Below, piece by piece: positions 60,928-64,000 of a DNA stretch of 64,000 nucleotides. The position numbers were made by a program, and so were the translations under genes. This DNA is from Microbacterium ginsengiterrae. Its GTDB lineage: Bacteria; Actinomycetota; Actinomycetes; Actinomycetales; Microbacteriaceae. How positions within the stretch are numbered: the stretch's first letter is position 1; each line of letters begins with the position of its first letter. The notes under the pieces are model-generated. The model made no database searches and was not told the origin of the DNA. It worked only from the letters and a program-made list of their open reading frames with translations. The DNA is taken from NCBI RefSeq assembly GCF_014205075.1, contig NZ_JACHMU010000001.1, positions 1,488,001-1,552,000 on the forward strand. Reading direction: 5' to 3'.

Positions 60928-63900
60928 TTGTCGAACCTCGCCGTCCTCAGCCTCCGCAACCGCGCGCTGATCGCGCTCGTCACGATCGTCGCCGCCGTGT
61001 TCGGCGGGCTCGCGCTGACGAACCTCAAGCAGGAGCTCATCCCCTCGCTCGAGCTGCCTGCGCTGGTGGTGATGACGACGTATCCCGGTGCCTCGCCCGA
61101 GGTCGTGGAGAACGACGTATCTACGCCGATCGAGACCGCGATCCAGGGGGTCCCCGGTCTGGAGTCGACGAGCGCGACGAGCACCACCAACGCGTCGATC
61201 ATCCAGGCGACGTTCACCTACGGCGAGAACCTCGCCACGGCCGAGCAGAAGATGCAGCAGGCGATCAACCGCATCTCCTCGCAGCTGCCATCGGATGTCG
61301 AGCCGCAGGTCCTGTCGGTGTCCATCGACGACTTCCCCGTCATCCAGGTCGCCGTCACCGGTTTCGATGACGCCGAGACGGCGCTGTCCGATCTCGAGAA
61401 CGTCGCGATCCCCGACCTCGAGGATGTCGACGGAGTCAACGCCGCACAGATCGTCGGCGGGCTCGGCCAGCAGATCACCATCGTGCCTGACACGGCGAAG
61501 CTCGCCGCGGCGCAGCTGAGCACCCAGGCGATCCGCGATGCCCTCGATCAGAACGGCACGCTCTTCCCCGGCGGCGACATCACCGAGGACGGGCGCACCC
61601 TCACCGTGCAGACCGGTGCCAAGATCACCTCGGTCGACGAGATCGCCGCGCTGCCGCTCGTGGGCACCGACCTCTCGATCTCCGACGTCGCGTCGGTCGC
61701 GCTGGAGTCCGAGCCGGTGTCGTCGATCTCACGCGTCAACGGCGAGGAGGCCCTGTCGATCGCGATCACCAAGCTCCCCGCCGCGAACACCGTCGAGGTC
61801 TCCCAGGGGGTCCTCGCGGCGATCGACGAGCTCCGTGAGACGTTCCCGAACGCGGAGTTCACCGTCGTGTTCGACCAGGCGCCGTTCATCGAGCAGTCCA
61901 TCGAGACCCTGGCGACCGAGGGTCTGCTCGGTCTCGTCTTCGCGGTCATCGTCATCCTCGTCTTCCTGCTGTCGATCCGGTCGACGCTGGTCACGGCGAT
62001 CTCGATCCCCACGAGCGTGCTGGTGACCTTCATCGGGCTGCAGGCGTTCGGCTACTCGCTGAACGTCCTCACGCTCGGCGCGCTCACGATCGCCATCGGA
62101 CGCGTCGTGGACGACTCCATCGTCGTGATCGAGAACATCAAGCGCCACTACGTCGGCGATGCCGACAAGGGCGACGCCATCCGTCTCGCCGTGCGCGAGG
62201 TCGCCGCGGCGATCACGGCATCGACCGTCACCACGGTCGCCGTCTTCCTTCCGCTCGTGTTCGTCGGCGACGTCGTCGGCGAGCTGTTCCGTCCGTTCGC
62301 CATGACGGTCACCATCGCGATGGTCGCCTCGCTGCTGGTCGCCCTGACCATCGTCCCGGTCCTCGCCTACTGGTTCCTCCGCCCCGGCAAGGAGCTCACG
62401 GACGACAACGGCGCGGTCATCGACCCGGAGCACCCGGATGCCCCGCCCACCCGCCTTCAGAGCGCCTACCGTCCGATCCTCAGCTGGACGCTCAAGCACT
62501 CCGGCCTCACGGTGATCATCGCCGTCGTCGTCCTCGGAGCGACACTCGCGGTGGCCCCGCTGATGAAGATCAACTTCCTCAGCGACAGCGGTCAGAACAC
62601 CATGACGGTCACGCAGGATCTCGGTCCGACCGCCAGCCTCGAGGCCAAGGACACCGCGGCGGCGAAGGTCGAGGACGCGCTGGCCGATGTCGAGGGCATC
62701 GAGAACGTGCAGGTGTCGATCGGCTCCAGCGGTTCCGCGCTCATGGACGCGTTCTCCGGCGGCGCAGGGGTCACCTACTCGATCATGACGTCGAGCGACG
62801 TCGATCAGGAGCAGCTGCGCGCTGACGTGCTGGATGCCGTCGACGGGCTCGAGGGCGTCGGCGACATCAGTGTCAGCGCCTCGGCCGGCTTCGGCTCGAC
62901 CGACATCGAGGTGGACATCACGGCCCCGAACGGCGACGCACTCGCCGAGGCGACCGACGCCGTCATCGCCGAGCTGGAGGGGCGCGATGGCATCGGCCAG
63001 GTCACGAGCAACCTCGCCGCATCCCTGCCGTACATCGCCGTCGTCGTCGATCGCGACGCCGCCGCCGAGCGCGGCCTGTCCGAGGTCGCGGTCGGTTCGC
63101 TCGTCTCGAACACCATGCGCCCGCAGCAGATCGGCACCGTCGAACTCGACGACACCTCTCTGACGGTGCTGCTGGAGGCACCCGAGCCGCCGACCACGGT
63201 CGAGGAACTGCGCGACCTCGTCATCCCGTCGCCGGCCGGTGTCGTCCGCCTGGAGGACATCGCATCGGTCGAGGAGGCGGAGAGCCCCACCTCGATCACG
63301 ACGCAGCAGGGTCGCCGGACGGCCACCATCACGGTGCCCCCGGCGTCGGACAACCTCGCCACCGCCACGGCATCCGTGACCGCGGCTCTCGAGGCCGTCG
63401 ACCTTCCCGACGGCGCGTCGGCAGAGGTGGGCGGTGTCGCCTCGCAGCAGTCGGAGTCGTTCGCTCAGCTGGGCCTCGCGATGCTCGCGGCGATCCTCAT
63501 CGTCTACGTCGTGATGGTCGCGACCTTCAAGTCGCTGCGCCAGCCGCTGCTGCTCCTCATCTCGGTGCCGTTCTCGGCGACCGGTGCGATCCTGCTGCAG
63601 ATCATCACCGGTGTGCCGCTCGGTGTGGCATCCCTCATCGGTGTGCTCATGCTCATCGGCATCGTCGTCACGAACGCCATCGTGCTCGTCGACCTGGTGA
63701 ACCAGTACCGGTCGAAGGGGCTGTCGACGGCGGATGCCGTCATGGCCGGAGGTGAGAAGCGTCTGCGCCCGATCCTCATGACCGCGCTCGCGACCATCTT
63801 CGCCCTCACCCCGATGGCCCTGGGGATCACCGGACACGGCGGCTTCATCTCGCAGCCGCTGGCCATCGTCGTGATCGGCGGACTGGTCTCGTCGACCGTG

Positions 63901-64000
63901 TTGACCCTCATCGTGCTGCCGACGCTCTACAACCTCGTCGAGGGTGCGCGCGAGCGGCGCCAGGCGCGCAAGGCGGGGCCGGACGCCGGCCCGGCCGGCG
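60928..64000 (+). CDS. RND-family efflux transporter permease (AcrB/SwrC-like), C-terminus beyond window
   Basis: 1024 residues are visible and the frame is open at the end. The start is a TTG at 60928 after GAGAG; no ATG occurs in frame for nearly 50 residues, and the sequence from the TTG (LSLRNRALIALVTIVAAVFGG) is the expected first helix. Hallmarks: ELPALVVMTTYPGASPEVVENDV, the TM4 proton-relay segment GRVVDDSIVVIENIKRH, VFLPLVFVGD, and a second RND half with SVPFSATGAILLQIITGVPL and IGIVVTNAIVLVDLVNQY. In Gram-positives such proteins (SwrC) act without an outer-membrane channel. No membrane-fusion partner lies upstream. Confidence 0.92.
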   Translation, partial: MSNLAVLSLRNRALIALVTIVAAVFGGLALTNLKQELIPSLELPALVVMTTYPGASPEVVENDVSTPIETAIQGVPGLESTSATSTTNASIIQATFTYGENLATAEQKMQQAINRISSQLPSDVEPQVLSVSIDDFPVIQVAVTGFDDAETALSDLENVAIPDLEDVDGVNAAQIVGGLGQQITIVPDTAKLAAAQLSTQAIRDALDQNGTLFPGGDITEDGRTLTVQTGAKITSVDEIAALPLVGTDLSISDVASVALESEPVSSISRVNGEEALSIAITKLPAANTVEVSQGVLAAIDELRETFPNAEFTVVFDQAPFIEQSIETLATEGLLGLVFAVIVILVFLLSIRSTLVTAISIPTSVLVTFIGLQAFGYSLNVLTLGALTIAIGRVVDDSIVVIENIKRHYVGDADKGDAIRLAVREVAAAITASTVTTVAVFLPLVFVGDVVGELFRPFAMTVTIAMVASLLVALTIVPVLAYWFLRPGKELTDDNGAVIDPEHPDAPPTRLQSAYRPILSWTLKHSGLTVIIAVVVLGATLAVAPLMKINFLSDSGQNTMTVTQDLGPTASLEAKDTAAAKVEDALADVEGIENVQVSIGSSGSALMDAFSGGAGVTYSIMTSSDVDQEQLRADVLDAVDGLEGVGDISVSASAGFGSTDIEVDITAPNGDALAEATDAVIAELEGRDGIGQVTSNLAASLPYIAVVVDRDAAAERGLSEVAVGSLVSNTMRPQQIGTVELDDTSLTVLLEAPEPPTTVEELRDLVIPSPAGVVRLEDIASVEEAESPTSITTQQGRRTATITVPPASDNLATATASVTAALEAVDLPDGASAEVGGVASQQSESFAQLGLAMLAAILIVYVVMVATFKSLRQPLLLLISVPFSATGAILLQIITGVPLGVASLIGVLMLIGIVVTNAIVLVDLVNQYRSKGLSTADAVMAGGEKRLRPILMTALATIFALTPMALGITGHGGFISQPLAIVVIGGLVSSTVLTLIVLPTLYNLVEGARERRQARKAGPDAGPAG

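Noticed and set aside
61729..63837. 702-codon minus-strand frame opposite the RND exporter
   Set aside because: Composition is the Asp/Arg/Gly-rich type typical of GC-rich antisense shadows; the plus strand encodes clear RND motifs.

Overview
The window looks like chromosome of a high-GC Gram-positive actinobacterium, most likely a Microbacteriaceae member close to Microbacterium. The basis is GC-rich codon use, frequent GTG/TTG starts, DUF3073, SCP-like and TipAS-MerR genes, IdeR-type iron boxes, an LAxTG-type sorting signal and leaderless promoters. I could not run a search, so the genus is inference. No rRNA, tRNA, CRISPR array, insertion sequence or prophage gene was seen, and no gene-free stretch exceeds 300 bases.

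Layout. 1-8475: carbohydrate module (two GHL6-like glycosidase-type proteins, the first cut by the window edge; a D-2-hydroxyacid dehydrogenase; a MalE/F/G-type ABC importer without ATPase; a LacI repressor). 8669-12531: uracil permease uraA, purC and a DHA2-type MFS exporter. 12568-20651: LLM flavin monooxygenase and DszC/SfnB-like flavoprotein, divergent from a complete Dpp-type ABC importer, probably for scavenging an organosulfur compound. 20761-28199: sugar isomerase/epimerase, Gfo/Idh dehydrogenase, RbsB/A/C-type importer and ROK regulator, with a palindromic operator in the divergent promoter region. 28234-30216: purD and a NUDIX hydrolase. 30232-40054: a second ATPase-less MalE/F/G importer with a Gfo/Idh dehydrogenase, a DeoR regulator, and a tightly overlapping SIS / ROK kinase / PfkB / class II aldolase / GNAT_C-like operon that resembles amino-sugar to tagatose-bisphosphate catabolism.

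40090-48899: SCP-like protein, then a haem/iron locus (HtaA-domain protein, hmuTUV, a 1122-residue multi-HtaA surface protein, siderophore-interacting reductase) with two IdeR-like boxes lying over predicted -10 elements. 48943-53729: small conserved proteins, purM-purF and a CynX/NimT-type MFS carrier. 53831-64000: DUF3073, universal stress protein, PadR/DUF4097 pair, TipAS-type MerR regulator, small membrane protein, nitroreductase, FAD-Rieske oxidoreductase, tandem fluoride channels, and an RND exporter that runs off the window end.

How it fits together. Core nucleotide genes (uraA, purC, purD, purM, purF) are scattered among inducible uptake-and-catabolism modules, each with its own local regulator. 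Most of the housekeeping-type genes appear to be transcribed as leaderless mRNAs from a stereotyped promoter (TAnnnT-like -10, then 6-7 nt, then the start codon), whereas most catabolic operon genes have Shine-Dalgarno sequences and 4-bp start/stop overlaps.
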